DNA of 64,000 nucleotides from Streptomyces sp. CB01635 (GCF_002803065.1 NZ_NNBL01000034.1:1-64000), one strand, 5' to 3'. Positions 53,118 through 61,839 are shown, numbered from the stretch's first letter. The notes: generated from the letters alone by a model not told the origin. Made by a program: numbers and translations.

Positions 53118-53186
53118 CAAGAGACCGGGCCGGGCCATCTCCGTGCGGTTGGTACTGGTGTTCACCGGGATTCTGTCGAGGAAGCC

Positions 53187-53450
53187 CAGGCGTTCACGCC
53201 TGGAGGAGTCGACTCCCGGCCCTGCAACGCGGAGCGTCGCGGCACCAGGTTTCGTGCAAGGCCCGCCGGGCCGAGGTGCCGTTCCTGGAGGTGGATCCGG
53301 CCTATACCTCGCAGCGCTGTCCACGCTGTGCGGGCACACAGAGAAGGCCAACGGCCGGTCTCGGGACCATTTCTGTTGTCGTCGGTGCGGCCTCGCTGGG
53401 CCCGCCGACCACGTCGCCGGGGTGGGTTGCTGGTCCTGACGCAGAGCGGT
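53187..53450 (+). pseudogene. TnpB (IS200/IS605 OrfB) zinc-ribbon remnant
   Basis: In two frames the sequence reads AEVPFLEVDPAYTSQRCPRC and then GHTEKANGRSRDHFCCRRCG, the CxxC...CxxC ribbon near the C terminus of TnpB. The frame change is at about 53325. A short hairpin CAGGCG-TTCA-CGCCTG at 53187-53202 resembles the right-end structure of IS605-type elements, but it lies before instead of after the gene end. No RuvC catalytic residues are left, so it is inactive. Confidence 0.6.
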
Positions 53451-53505
53451 GGATCGCCTGGCTGACTTCCTGTTCCTGTTCGCGGGCGGCCTGCTGCAGA
53501 GCGCT

Positions 53506-53545
53506 TTGACATGCTCCTCGCCCTTCAGCCCGAGGAGCATGTCAA
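53506..53545. repeat. Perfect 15-bp inverted repeat
   Basis: TTGACATGCTCCTCG and CGAGGAGCATGTCAA are separated by 10 bases. It follows the TnpB remnant and could be a terminator or an end structure of a lost mobile element. Confidence 0.6.
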
Positions 53546-53911
53546 GATCACGGCGATTGAACAGCTCACCAGCCATCTGCGACGCCGAGCTGCCTTGTCG
53601 CTGGGCGCGTCTACGAAGGCGTTCCTGCGCTCGGATATGCCGTCACCACGCATTTGAGAACCCTAGACGAAAGTTCCGATGTGGCTCAGTGGTCGTAGGC
53701 GATCAATGACCTTGTTGGGCGCGCCGATGGTGAACAGAGCCACGCCCTGGTTCTGTTCGCACACGAAGAGGTGACTCCGGCATGGCGTGGTGCAGCGGAT
53801 CCTGTGTGCCTATGCGCGATGTCGCGGCTGGTGTGGCAGCTGGCTGCTAGTCTCCTGGCCCCGCAGATCTCAATTCGCACCCGGCCTGACCCGCCGGGCC
53901 GAGGGGGAATG

Positions 53912-54376
53912 ATGTTGTTGAGAAGGATGGCCACGCTGGGGGCCGCCATCGGGCTCGCGGTGGGCTTGGGCAGCACGCCGGCGAGCGCAGCGCCGGGGAT
54001 CAGTACCTTCGAGAACAAGGCTGCCCCGGCCCGGAACTGCCTGGACTTTAGGGCCGACTACGGCCCCTATGTCTTCGGGTGTAACTTCACCAGCTATCAA
54101 AAGTGGTACTGGAACGACGAGTTCGAGTACACGGCGCTTCGGCAGAAGGCGACGGGGCTGTGCCTCGTGTCGCGCAACGGTCAGGCGACCATGAAGCCCT
54201 GTTCCGCGGCAGACGATGCGGCCTTGTGGACGATCACCCCGAATGAGGTGGATGGCGCCACGATCAAGAACGCTGTGAGCCACAAGTGTCTCGCTCGGAT
54301 GGCGAACGACCGCGTCAACACCACCACGTGCACCGGGGGTAAGTCCCAGCGCTGGCAGATCGGGTGGATCGCCTAG
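53912..54376 (+). CDS. Small secreted ricin-type (RICIN/beta-trefoil-like) protein
   Basis: A 154-residue protein. Signal peptide MLLRRMATLGAAIGLAVGL ends at STPASA before APGI. The mature part has trefoil-like signatures: QKATGLCLVSRNGQATMKPC, then DDAALWTITP and AVSHKCLARM...TCTGGKSQRWQIGWI, with QxW-type motifs and paired cysteines. It is too short for a full three-fold trefoil and may bind carbohydrate as a single or partial module. The start at 53912 (second of two ATGs) suits GAGGGGG. No enzyme is fused or adjacent, which is unusual. Confidence 0.72.
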   Translation: MLLRRMATLGAAIGLAVGLGSTPASAAPGISTFENKAAPARNCLDFRADYGPYVFGCNFTSYQKWYWNDEFEYTALRQKATGLCLVSRNGQATMKPCSAADDAALWTITPNEVDGATIKNAVSHKCLARMANDRVNTTTCTGGKSQRWQIGWIA

Positions 54377-54379
54377 CGG

Positions 54380-54915
54380 GCAGCAGTGACCAGGACTTGC
54401 CGGGGTGGCCCTTGGGGCGCCGGTGGCAAAGCCGGACCCGTCGAACCTGGCCCAGCCGGACCCTGGCTCAGCCGACCCCTGGCCGTCGTCCACGCCTCAT
54501 CAGGCCACGGCGTTCCCCACTGTGGTGCCACGGCGCCAGGCGCAGACTCCACTCTGGCCACAGCGCGGTCGGCAGCATCCGGGCTCTGGCGACCTGGTTG
54601 CTCGGTGAGCGGGCGGAAGCGACGGCGGTTCGGTGGCGCAGCCGTGCCACGGGCATCACCTTCGCCTCCCGGCTGCAGCGCAGCGCTGCTTGGAGGCCGA
54701 GTGAGATGGTGCCGTCCAGCAAGGCGACACCACCGGGGTGCAGCGGGGTGCCGGCCACCCGCTCGGTCAGCCACTGCGCCGCCTGCCCGGCGGACCAGCG
54801 GGGCCACCGGTTGCGACGAGGCAGCCGCGGTGGCAGAGCACCAACCTTTGACTGGGGCTGGATGCCCCACCGGTCCCGGAGCCGCTGTTGCTGTCCCACG
54901 GCTGATCCTGGATAC
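54380..54915 (-). pseudogene. Unassigned coding remnant on the minus strand
   Basis: From about 54840 to 54520 one minus-strand frame is protein-like (WSAGQAAQWLTERVAGTPLH, GGVALLDGTISLGLQAALRC, ARARMLPTALWPEWSLRL) and ends without a family I can name. No start codon with ribosome site is visible. It may be a piece of a mobile-element-associated protein. Low confidence. Confidence 0.3.
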
Positions 54916-54955
54916 ACGATGCGCCTCCACCTCAACCGGGTTGGAGGCGCATCGT
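54916..54955. terminator. Hairpin terminator between convergent sequences
   Basis: ACGATGCGCCTCCA (54916-54929) pairs perfectly with TGGAGGCGCATCGT (54942-54955) around a 12-base loop. It lies nine bases beyond the stop codon of the minus-strand pentapeptide gene. Confidence 0.8.
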
Positions 54956-54963
54956 TGTGCGGA

Positions 54964-56190
54964 CTATGAACGAGGACGTGATGGTGGATCCGCCGGCTGC
55001 CCTGGTGTGGAGTTCCCATCGGGTACGGGCGGGGGCGGCCCCACGGCTTCAAGCGAGCGTTGGAGCGCTTCGCAGTGGGCGATGCGAGCCTGCACCTTGG
55101 GGTCCTGTGCGAGGTGCGTGGGCAGCTTTGTCGACTGATAGATGCGTGCCCTACAAAGCACGTCCGCCGTCAGTCCAGATACTTCATCCAGCACCGCGCC
55201 TTTCAGGTAGGCGTCTGCCAGGTCCACTCCCTCCAGAGCCACTTGCCTCATGCGCGCGCCCGATAGGAGCGCTCCCCGCAGGTTCGCGCCAGTCAGGTCT
55301 ACATGGTGCATACGGGCATGACTGAGACGGGCCCACTTCAGGTGTGCCGCGGCTAGGTTCGTGTGCGACAACTTCGTGGCATCCAGGTTTGCCCGGCTTA
55401 GTTGTGCCCTCGACAGGTTCGCGTCGCTCAGATTGGCCATCGCCAGGTACGCCCTTTGCAGTTGAGCGCCTCTGAGATCGAGCTCAGCCATGTTCAGGGA
55501 TGCACCGTTGATCGTGCGTAGGTCGGCGCGGGCTCGCCCTCCCTCCCAGTTCCGGCCGAGTACGTTGATAGCGGAGCGAACGTCGGCATCAAGCGGGCTC
55601 GTGTGATCCTCCTTCAGCCCACGCACCTCTGGGTCCAGGCCGCGCTGAGTCCCCTCACCATCCGCGCCGGACGGAGGCAGCTTGTCACGAACGAACGCAG
55701 CAAGGACTTCGGTGACCGTTCCTCGGTCTTTCTCCGAATCCTGCATGATCCGTTCAAGGCTGTAGATGCCGCCGAGTCGTTCGTGGAGTTTGTCGGAGGC
55801 GAGTAGTTTGATTGCGTCGACGTATCGATCGGTGACTTGACCTTCGCGGGTCAGTTCGGCCTGCTCACGGTCCTTGGCTCGGGTGTGCTCGAAGAGCTTC
55901 TCGGTCTGCTGGTGGCTCTTGTGGGTGTACCAGAGACCTGCTGCCGCGACGGCGCCGGCGACGATGGCGATGAGCATGGTGCGGAAGCCCGTCACGATGA
56001 TCCCGGCACTCGAGACGAGCTGGCCCTTGTCGTCGCGGAGGTGGTGACCTTCGATCCACCAGGGTCCCCAGATGAGGAGCACGACGAAGGCCGCGGTCCC
56101 GACGATGCCTGCGGTCCAAGCCCAGCGGGGGTGGTGCTTGTACCACCGGTCGCGCTGCTGGTCAGACCGCCCTGGCGTCTCCATCGTCAT
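54964..56190 (-). CDS. Membrane-anchored pentapeptide-repeat protein
   Basis: About 408 residues. Two membrane helices near the N terminus (WTAGIVGTAAFVVLLIWGPW; FRTMLIAIVAGAVAAAGLW) are followed by a coiled region (KSHQQTEKLFEHTRAKDREQ), a segment RYVDAIKLLASDKLHERLGG, and about 20 A(D/N)LXX repeats (MANLSDANLSRAQLSRANLD, LTGANLRGALLSGARM). The repeats form a right-handed quadrilateral beta-helix. The YVDAIKLLASDK...RLGGIYSLERI block is common in Streptomyces pentapeptide proteins. The start is ATG 56190 or 56184. Function unknown; the Nudix gene is divergent 75 bases away. Confidence 0.85.
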   Translation of the reverse strand: MTMETPGRSDQQRDRWYKHHPRWAWTAGIVGTAAFVVLLIWGPWWIEGHHLRDDKGQLVSSAGIIVTGFRTMLIAIVAGAVAAAGLWYTHKSHQQTEKLFEHTRAKDREQAELTREGQVTDRYVDAIKLLASDKLHERLGGIYSLERIMQDSEKDRGTVTEVLAAFVRDKLPPSGADGEGTQRGLDPEVRGLKEDHTSPLDADVRSAINVLGRNWEGGRARADLRTINGASLNMAELDLRGAQLQRAYLAMANLSDANLSRAQLSRANLDATKLSHTNLAAAHLKWARLSHARMHHVDLTGANLRGALLSGARMRQVALEGVDLADAYLKGAVLDEVSGLTADVLCRARIYQSTKLPTHLAQDPKVQARIAHCEALQRSLEAVGPPPPVPDGNSTPGQPADPPSRPRS

Positions 56191-56264
56191 GGCGGCATGA
56201 TCCCCTACCGGCGGGAGGCGCATGCGGTGAACGACTGTCTTCAAAGCGAGAGTTGAGGTTGGGC

Positions 56265-56657
56265 ATGGAGCCGACGATCGCGGGCGCCGTGGTCGGGCAC
56301 GAGGGCGAGGTACTGCTGGTTCGCCGCGCCGTCCCCGAGGGCGATCTGGTGTGGCAGTTTCCGGCGGGCAAGGTCGACCCCGGCGAGACGCAGGAGGAGG
56401 CGGCTGTGCGGGAGGCCTTGGAGGAGGCGGGGGTCGTCGTCGAGCCGCTCACCATCATCGGTGAGCGGCTACATCCGGTGACGGGACGGCGGGTCGTGTA
56501 TGTCGCCTGCCGGTGGCTGTCGGGTGCGGCTCGGGCGGCTTCTCCGCGGGAGGTGGCTGAGGCGGCGTGGGTGTCGATGGACGGGCTGGCGGAGCGGATC
56601 CCGGGCGGAGTGTACGGGCCAGTGTGGGAGTACCTTGCTGGGCCTGCTCTGCCCTGA
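56265..56657 (+). CDS. Nudix hydrolase
   Basis: A 130-residue pyrophosphohydrolase. The Nudix box is FPAGKVDPGETQEEAAVREA with LEEAG, matching GX5EX7REUXEEXGU. The rest (IAGAVVGHEGEVLLVRRAVP, GRRVVYVACRW, AEAAWVSMDGL) is a standard single domain. The start at ATG 56265 follows a TGAGG site; an upstream TTG is less likely. It cleaves a nucleoside-diphosphate-linked compound. Its 3' half overlaps the long minus-strand frame of the DUF6082 remnant. Confidence 0.85.
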   Translation: MEPTIAGAVVGHEGEVLLVRRAVPEGDLVWQFPAGKVDPGETQEEAAVREALEEAGVVVEPLTIIGERLHPVTGRRVVYVACRWLSGAARAASPREVAEAAWVSMDGLAERIPGGVYGPVWEYLAGPALP

Positions 56658-57180
56658 ACCGCACACGTTTCCGCCCCTGCGGCCCGGTCTGGACTGCGGC
56701 GACGTCGCTACCTCGCGGTGCGTCGAGAGTCTCTCGCGCGAGGTGGCTGGGGTGGGCGTCTGCGCAACGGCGGGTCCCCGACCACCCACCATTCGTCTTC
56801 GCCTTCGGCATGTCGATGATCAATTGATCGACCAAGCGTCCGAGACGGGCCTCGGTTGACGTCTGCTCCAGAGTGGCTCGCAGTCCTCGCGACAGCTCCC
56901 AGTATTCGCGCATGATCGGGGAGTGGAATAGATCCCGCAGACGCCCACGCAACCCCTCAGGGTCGAGAATCCCTGCCAGGTAGAGGTGAATCGCGTTGAT
57001 GTACCAGGCATTGGCGAAGAAAAACTGCCGCAATTTCTCCACCGGGATCGACACGTCGTAGGTGTCGATTGCCGACGGGAGTGACGGATCATCAACCGCC
57101 TGCTTGCGTAACTCCCAGTACATGCGCTGTCGATGCGCCCGAGCTGCAAGCTGCTGCTCGCCCTGGAAACGAGATGGCGG
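56455..57180 (-). pseudogene. DUF6082-family protein cut by an insertion sequence
   Basis: The minus strand encodes FQGEQQLAARAHRQRMYWEL, RKQAVDDPSL, LRQFFFANAWYINAIHLYLA and SPIMREYWELSRGLRATLE, the helical core of DUF6082. The N-terminal membrane helices are missing because the frame runs into the IS5-type element at about 57190. Beyond residue 110 the frame becomes proline-rich and overlaps the Nudix gene, so the real stop may also be lost. A complete relative lies at 59036-59689 on the other strand. Confidence 0.7.
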
Positions 57181-57189
57181 TCTGCACCC

Positions 57190-58056
57190 TAAGGGGTGTC
57201 CCGTAAATGATCTTCGGTGTGGTCAGAGTGCGGCCGACCGTTGCGGGGGCCTGCCGTTTATCCGGCGAGGTTGAGGTTGTGCAGGCGGGCGATGCCGAGC
57301 ATCGCGTGTTGGACGCCGTCGCCCCTGAGGCGGCAATCGCGCAGGATCTTCCAGCACTTCATGCGGGCGAAGACGTGCTCGACGCGGGCGCGGACCTGTT
57401 TGTGGGAGGTGTTGTGCGTCTTCTGTCAGTCGGTCAGTTCTTCGCCTTTGCGGCGGCGGTGCGGCATCACCAGGCCGGTGCCCGGATAGCCGCCGTCCGC
57501 GATGGTCATCGTCGTGCCGACGGCGTCCTTCGCACCGGATTCCTCCCACGCCCTGCAGTCGTTGCGGTTGCCGGGCAGCGGCCGGCCGACGACCACGACG
57601 AGCCGGGTGTCCGCATCGATGACGACCTGGTGGTTCGTGGAGTAGCGGTAGTTCTTCGACTGCTCGGCCACCGCATGGTCGCGGGTGGGCACCAGGGTGC
57701 CCACCCGCGATCAGCACGGCGTCCTTCGCGAACCGCTGGCGCGGCCGGAGTGCGAGCTTCGGCCCGAGGTGGTCGATGATCCGGTCGGCGGCGGACTTCG
57801 AAACGCCGAAGAGTGGGGCGAGTTGACGCATCGTCAGATTGGTGCGCCAGTACGCCACGACCAGAAGCACTCGGTCCTCCAGCGGCATGCCCCACGGGCG
57901 CCCGCGCCGCGGCTCGTCCGAGACCTCACGGCGCACCACGGTCATCAACTTGCCGAAGCCACGTGGGCTCAGCCCGGCGAACGGGGCTATCCAGGAAGGC
58001 TCCGACGCCGTGATCACACCAGCCATATCAAGATCATCTCACTCGTGACCAGACGT
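57190..58056 (-). mobile_element. Degenerate IS5-family (IS112-like) insertion sequence
   Basis: Carries one damaged transposase gene. The left border is inferred from where the DUF6082 homology ends, at about 57180-57193; the right border near GATGATCTTGATATGG is approximate. Matching terminal repeats were not found. Confidence 0.6.
57223..58026 (-). pseudogene. IS112-type transposase with frameshift and premature stop
   Basis: The first frame encodes MAGVITASEPSWIAPFAGLS, RGRPWGMPLEDRVLLVVAYW and LFGVSKSAADRIIDHLGPKL. Near 57705 coding shifts to another frame, GTLVPTRDHAVAEQSKNYRY, VVIDADTRLVVVVGRPLPGN and TTMTIADGGYPGTGLVMPHR, then meets a stop at 57426. Remaining homology (KQVRARVEHVFARMKCWKIL, GIARLHNLNLAG) continues in the first frame to 57223. 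At least two lesions make it inactive. Confidence 0.8.
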
Positions 58057-58337
58057 CCCGAGGGGTGGGCAAGGGCGGGCTCCTGGCTTCACAAGGCCAA
58101 CATCCACTCATCGCCCACCAGTTGATCATCACCCTTGTGGCCCTGGTTAAGGTCCCCTCATGGCAAGCCACCCCCAGGACCGCAGCGGCCATGACACGGC
58201 CGTGGTCGTCGCCCACGGATATACGCGCGCCTCAGCAAGATCCTTTTACCAGCTCTGTGTGCTGGTGAACCGGGTGCCACGGCCGACGCGCACGGGTAGG
58301 ACGAGCTATGGCAGCGCGAGAAGAACGGGCCGAGCCG
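58057..58337. other. Non-coding stretch beside the insertion sequence
   Basis: No gene supported. A short plus-strand frame at 58160-58369 lacks any domain and overlaps the lipoprotein gene; it is not called. Confidence 0.4.
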
Positions 58338-58763
58338 TCAGTTGGCCTTGTGACTGTCGATCCGCGTGAAACGGCAGCCGATGCTGTTGTCCGCGTCCTC
58401 TCCTGGTGTCTGCAGAAGGGTCAGTCGGCCCTCATCCTGCAGCATCGTCAGCGGCTCAAAAGTGTCGCCTCTCTTCACTTCGAGCTCCTGCTGGCCTTGA
58501 TAGCTCTCCAGCGTCCAGGTCCCTTTCCCGCTTTGTCTGCCGGTGATACGGCCCTTGTCCACGCTGTAGCCAGTGGCCCACCGCTTCCACCCAGCCGAAC
58601 CGTCCTCTTCCAGTTCGAGAGAGGAACCGCACGAACCGCCAGCATGCCAGCGTCCCACCAGATCGAAGCGGCTGACGGCGTGGGTCGCCCCCTCCGAGGA
58701 GCATCCGGCGAGGAGTCCTGCACCGAGACAGAAGAGGACCGTAGCGGCCAGACGCTGGTTCAT
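58338..58763 (-). CDS. Small lipoprotein of unknown function
   Basis: A 141-residue exported protein with a lipobox at Cys21 (GLLAGCSS). The mature part is a compact beta-rich domain: LVGRWHAGGSCGSSLELEED, GSAGWKRWATGYSVDKGRIT, KGTWTLESYQGQQELEVKRG, LTLLQTPGEDADNSIGCRFT. The pattern (GxW, KGTW, glycine turns) looks like a small lipocalin- or META-like barrel, but no family was recognised. The start at ATG 58763 has GAGGGG upstream. It reads alone. Confidence 0.75.
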   Translation of the reverse strand: MNQRLAATVLFCLGAGLLAGCSSEGATHAVSRFDLVGRWHAGGSCGSSLELEEDGSAGWKRWATGYSVDKGRITGRQSGKGTWTLESYQGQQELEVKRGDTFEPLTMLQDEGRLTLLQTPGEDADNSIGCRFTRIDSHKAN

Positions 58764-59035
58764 GCATGCCCCTCAAATCACGGTGAAGGGACACAGAATA
58801 TGCCGTGACCAGCAGTTACGGGACAGGCCTTAGGCGGAGAAACGACGCCAGCTTTCCCGCGACCACACTGCAGTGCACAGCAATTCGCATCATCGATACC
58901 TCCCCTGGCCGAAGCTACCACTCGCGCTTCGTAGCTGACGATGCTTGAGCCCAGGGGCGGTCTTGTCGGTCGGCCGGTGACCCGACAGCATGTGATCGTT
59001 TGCCGAGCGGAGCTGCACGGAAGGGTGGAGTTGCT
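58764..59035. other. Divergent promoter region
   Basis: These 272 bases separate the lipoprotein gene and the DUF6082 gene, which read away from each other. No gene or clear palindrome was seen. Confidence 0.5.
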
Positions 59036-59689
59036 GTGAGACTGCGGACGTTGTCAAGACGAGGACTCGGCTGGGGTCTTCTGGCTGGGGCTGTGACCCT
59101 GCTGGTTGCGGGAACCCCGTCCATCCTGCGGTGGGCCGCGCCGAGGGGGATGGACTGGGGAGAGCTCAGCAGCATCAGCCAGGCCTATGGCGGCCTGGGG
59201 GTGTTGTTCTCAGGTGCAGCGTTGATTGGCATCGTGATTTCAATTCGGCAGCAAAACACTCAGGCCCGGATGGCTCTAGTCGAGGCTCAGAGAACTGCGC
59301 ATCGAGAGACTTTGTTCGAGATCATCAGCAATCCAGAGCTCATACCGTGTACGGAGCCACTGAATATCGGCCAGACCGAAACTCGGTGGAAACAACTACT
59401 CTTCACCAACATGCATGTCGCCACGTTGCGAACAGATTACGTCCTAGGCCGCTTCAGCGACGACCACTTGCGAGTCGTGCTCGAGTTGCACTTCAGAGGA
59501 GAGATCGCTCGTCAGCACTGGGAGATCAGTCGTTCTACTTGGATGGCTGTCGGGGCAGCGGAAGGAGGAGCGGATGCAAGGTTCGCCCGCCTCGTCGAGG
59601 CGGAGTACGCGCGTGCGGTGCAGAGCGGCTCGCCGGTGCCAGCGGACTCCTATGTCGCCCCCGAACCCGAGCCGAGTTCCGGTGCCTGA
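59036..59689 (+). CDS. DUF6082-family membrane protein
   Basis: A 217-residue protein with two N-terminal helices (GWGLLAGAVTLLVAGTPSIL; GGLGVLFSGAALIGIVISI), then the DUF6082 helical core: QQNTQARMALVEAQRTAHRE, LFEIISNPELI, LLFTNMHVATLRTDYVLGRF, FRGEIARQHWEISRSTWMA and ARFARLVEAEYARAV. The start is GTG 59036 with GGTGGAG upstream. The family is common in Streptomyces and has no known function. A second, disrupted member is 1.9 kb away on the other strand. Three copies of a seven-base CCTGA-type word follow the stop (59684-59704). Confidence 0.8.
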   Translation: MRLRTLSRRGLGWGLLAGAVTLLVAGTPSILRWAAPRGMDWGELSSISQAYGGLGVLFSGAALIGIVISIRQQNTQARMALVEAQRTAHRETLFEIISNPELIPCTEPLNIGQTETRWKQLLFTNMHVATLRTDYVLGRFSDDHLRVVLELHFRGEIARQHWEISRSTWMAVGAAEGGADARFARLVEAEYARAVQSGSPVPADSYVAPEPEPSSGA

Positions 59690-59764
59690 TGCCTGACGCC
59701 TGATGCATGCAACCGAGCCGGCGCCCCGTCTCAGGTTTCGAAGTAGGCCACGGTGACGATGTTG

Positions 59765-59850
59765 GCGCACCGCCCGCCGGGCCGACGTGCTCTTCGCGGT
59801 GATCCGCGACGGCACTTTCTACGAACCGCAGCCGGCGTCAGAGACGTGGT
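59765..59850 (+). pseudogene. IS110-family transposase C-terminal fragment
   Basis: The segment RRADVLFAVIRDGTFYEPQP is the usual last 20-25 residues of IS110-type transposases (alanine-histidine-arginine-rich stretch, then RDGxxYE). Nothing else of the element remains. Confidence 0.55.
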
Positions 59851-59920
59851 GCTCTCCTTCTACGGACGCTGATCCACTCAGGCCGGAAGCTGGCGGCTCG
59901 GATCCTCCACCGCTCACACG

Positions 59921-59963
59921 ACAGCGCCCCCCCGCTCCGCCGTCGCGGACCGGGGGGCGCTGT
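59921..59963. terminator. Strong GC hairpin
   Basis: ACAGCGCCCCCC (59921-59932) pairs perfectly with GGGGGGCGCTGT (59952-59963) around a 19-base loop. It lies 99 bases beyond the stop of the minus-strand nuclease gene and downstream of the IS110 relic. Confidence 0.7.
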
Positions 59964-60061
59964 TGCCGAGGCCATGGATGCCGATCTGTCCGTAGTGGAT
60001 CCGCCGGCCCGCACTATTCCCCCTTGCCCCTCCCAAATACAGGGTGGGCGTTGCGCTGAGG

Positions 60062-60745
60062 CTATCGCGCGAGGGTGACCTTAACTGGGGCGTTGGGGCA
60101 CTGGGCCAAGTCGTCAGACAGGGCGCTCTGTTCGGCCGGGTCGATGGCAAGCTGCCAGCGCACTTTGACGACGATCCAGTCTCGAAGGTAGTCGCAGTGG
60201 TCGCTTGCGGCGGGCGGCATCCAGGTCGCGGGGTCTTGGTCGGCTTTGCTTCGGTTCGACTTTGCGGACACGGCGATGAGTGCGCGGTCGTCGCCGAGGT
60301 CGTTGGCGTAGGCCTGGCGTTCGGCCGCGGTCCAGCGTGAGGCGCCAGAGTCCCAGGCTTCAGCGAGCGGGACCCGGTGGTCTACGTCGAGGCCGCTTGC
60401 CCCGTCGATGTACTGGTCGTCGTACTCCGAGTACCAGCGTCCGCCGGTGAGCTTGCACTTGAGGCCCTGCTCGGGGGTCATGAATGCTTCGGCCTTGAGG
60501 ACTTCGGCGCGGGTGTTGCAGCCGTCTTTGTCGGCGTCGATCCAGTGCTTGAAGCTGGTGCGCTGGTAGCCGGTGCGGTCTTCGTCCGCGATGGGCAGGG
60601 CTTTCAACGCGTACTGGAGGGGGGTGGTGATGACGTCGCCGGGACTACCGAAAGGCCCGGGCGCGGCCTGGGCTGTTGTGGCGGTGGGGATGGCGAGTAC
60701 GGCGATGGCGCTGAACAGGGCAGCAGTGCGGGCGAAGGTGCGCAC
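60062..60745 (-). CDS. Secreted HNH-family endonuclease (GmrSD_C/DUF1524 type)
   Basis: A 227-residue exported nuclease. Signal peptide TAALFSAIAVLAIPTATTAQ ends AAPGP. The catalytic block is LDVDHRVPLAEAWDSGA, where D-H is the HNH histidine pair, followed by ALIAVSAKSNRSKADQDPAT and WMPP with the second metal ligands. The upstream WIDADKDGCNTRAEVL segment is typical of this secreted group. It probably degrades extracellular DNA for phosphate or defence. Terminators flank it on both sides, so it is monocistronic. Confidence 0.9.
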   Translation of the reverse strand: MRTFARTAALFSAIAVLAIPTATTAQAAPGPFGSPGDVITTPLQYALKALPIADEDRTGYQRTSFKHWIDADKDGCNTRAEVLKAEAFMTPEQGLKCKLTGGRWYSEYDDQYIDGASGLDVDHRVPLAEAWDSGASRWTAAERQAYANDLGDDRALIAVSAKSNRSKADQDPATWMPPAASDHCDYLRDWIVVKVRWQLAIDPAEQSALSDDLAQCPNAPVKVTLAR

Positions 60746-60882
60746 GAGGCTCCTCGAAGATCAAGAACGGGTCAGGTTCTTCGTAGCGGGATGCCGCCCG
60801 GCGAGTCGACACCACGACGGGCCGATTCACTCGCGAGTGGGGATAGTCAGCCCGTCATACGGCCGCGCGCGCCGCGCCAAGG

Positions 60883-60920
60883 TGCCCCGCGCCCCTACTG
60901 AGGTCTAGGCACGCGGGGCA
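60883..60920 (-). terminator. Hairpin terminator after the DUF4352 gene
   Basis: TGCCCCGCG (60883-60891) pairs with CGCGGGGCA (60912-60920) around a 20-base loop, 65 bases downstream of the DUF4352 stop on the minus strand. Confidence 0.6.
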
Positions 60921-60985
60921 TCGCCATGAAGGGGTGGAGCACCAGAACTCAGCGGCATGAGCTGCTGGTTGTGCGCGCCGGTGGT

Positions 60986-61639
60986 TCAGGTGAGGTCGAT
61001 GAGGGTGGGCGTCCGTTCGCTGTCGAGGTCGTACTCGGAGAACTCCCAAGATGCGATCTTGGCATCTCTTGGTAGGCGGTAGACCCAGAGCATCTCGTCC
61101 TTGAAGCCGGGTTGCAGTTGGGCGTTGCATTCGGGATTCCCGGCGACTTCGTAGAGGTCGTCGACGGTGTCGAACCGACGGCCCTGGTCGTCGATGAGTG
61201 CGTTATTGATGGGGAGGTCGCAGGTGAGGTCCATGCTGCTCTTTGCCTCATTGATGACGACGGTCTTCACAGTTACGAACTTGGCGTCGGCGCCTGCCTT
61301 CTTCTGTGCCCCGGCGAGTGTGATGGTGTTGCTCGTCGTCACCTTAGTGATCTTGACGACGGCTCCCCCGTTGCGGGCCTCGTCGCCGGTCTTGACGCCG
61401 GCTTCCTGCTCGGTTGGCTTCGCGTCCTGTTCAACTGCCGCGGTTTCCGTGACAGTGACGGTCGGGGTCGGCGCGGCTTCGTCGTCGCCGCGGCTGTTGG
61501 CGGTGATAACGCCGACCGTGACGATGGCGACAATAGCGATGGCGGCGCTGCCGATGATGTACGCGTTGGTGCGGTTCTTCTTCACCGGTGCCGTCGGCGG
61601 GTAGCTCGGCATCGGAGCCGGCGTGACGTCGTTTTCCAT
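60986..61639 (-). CDS. Membrane-anchored DUF4352-type protein
   Basis: A 217-residue protein. A proline-rich cytosolic start (VTPAPMPSYPPTAPVKKNRT) leads to one membrane helix (AYIIGSAAIAIVAIVTVGVI), then a threonine/glutamate-rich linker and an external beta-sandwich domain: GGAVVKITKVTTSNTITLAG, FVTVKTVVINEAKSSMDLTC and ALIDDQGRRFDTVDDLYEVA. This matches the immunoglobulin-like DUF4352 found on actinobacterial surfaces. A hairpin terminator follows. Function unknown. Confidence 0.82.
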   Translation of the reverse strand: MENDVTPAPMPSYPPTAPVKKNRTNAYIIGSAAIAIVAIVTVGVITANSRGDDEAAPTPTVTVTETAAVEQDAKPTEQEAGVKTGDEARNGGAVVKITKVTTSNTITLAGAQKKAGADAKFVTVKTVVINEAKSSMDLTCDLPINNALIDDQGRRFDTVDDLYEVAGNPECNAQLQPGFKDEMLWVYRLPRDAKIASWEFSEYDLDSERTPTLIDLT

Positions 61640-61839
61640 GGTCCCCCCAAGGTGTTGCTGTCGAGCTGTGATTGTGTCGCGTTCGGCGCCTCCTGTGGAG
61701 CTTGCGTGATGAAACTGTGTTTGGCATGTGCGCGATGCGGGCGTCGTTGAGCGGGGCCGGTTGCGATTTTGAGAGTGAACGCGGTCCTGGCGAGTGGACG
61801 TGGCCGTGACAGCGGGTTCTCGAGAACGTTGGCCTGATC

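Noticed and set aside
58160..58369. Short plus-strand frame starting MASHPQDRSG
   Set aside because: No domain, overlaps the lipoprotein gene 3' end, and no neighbour support.
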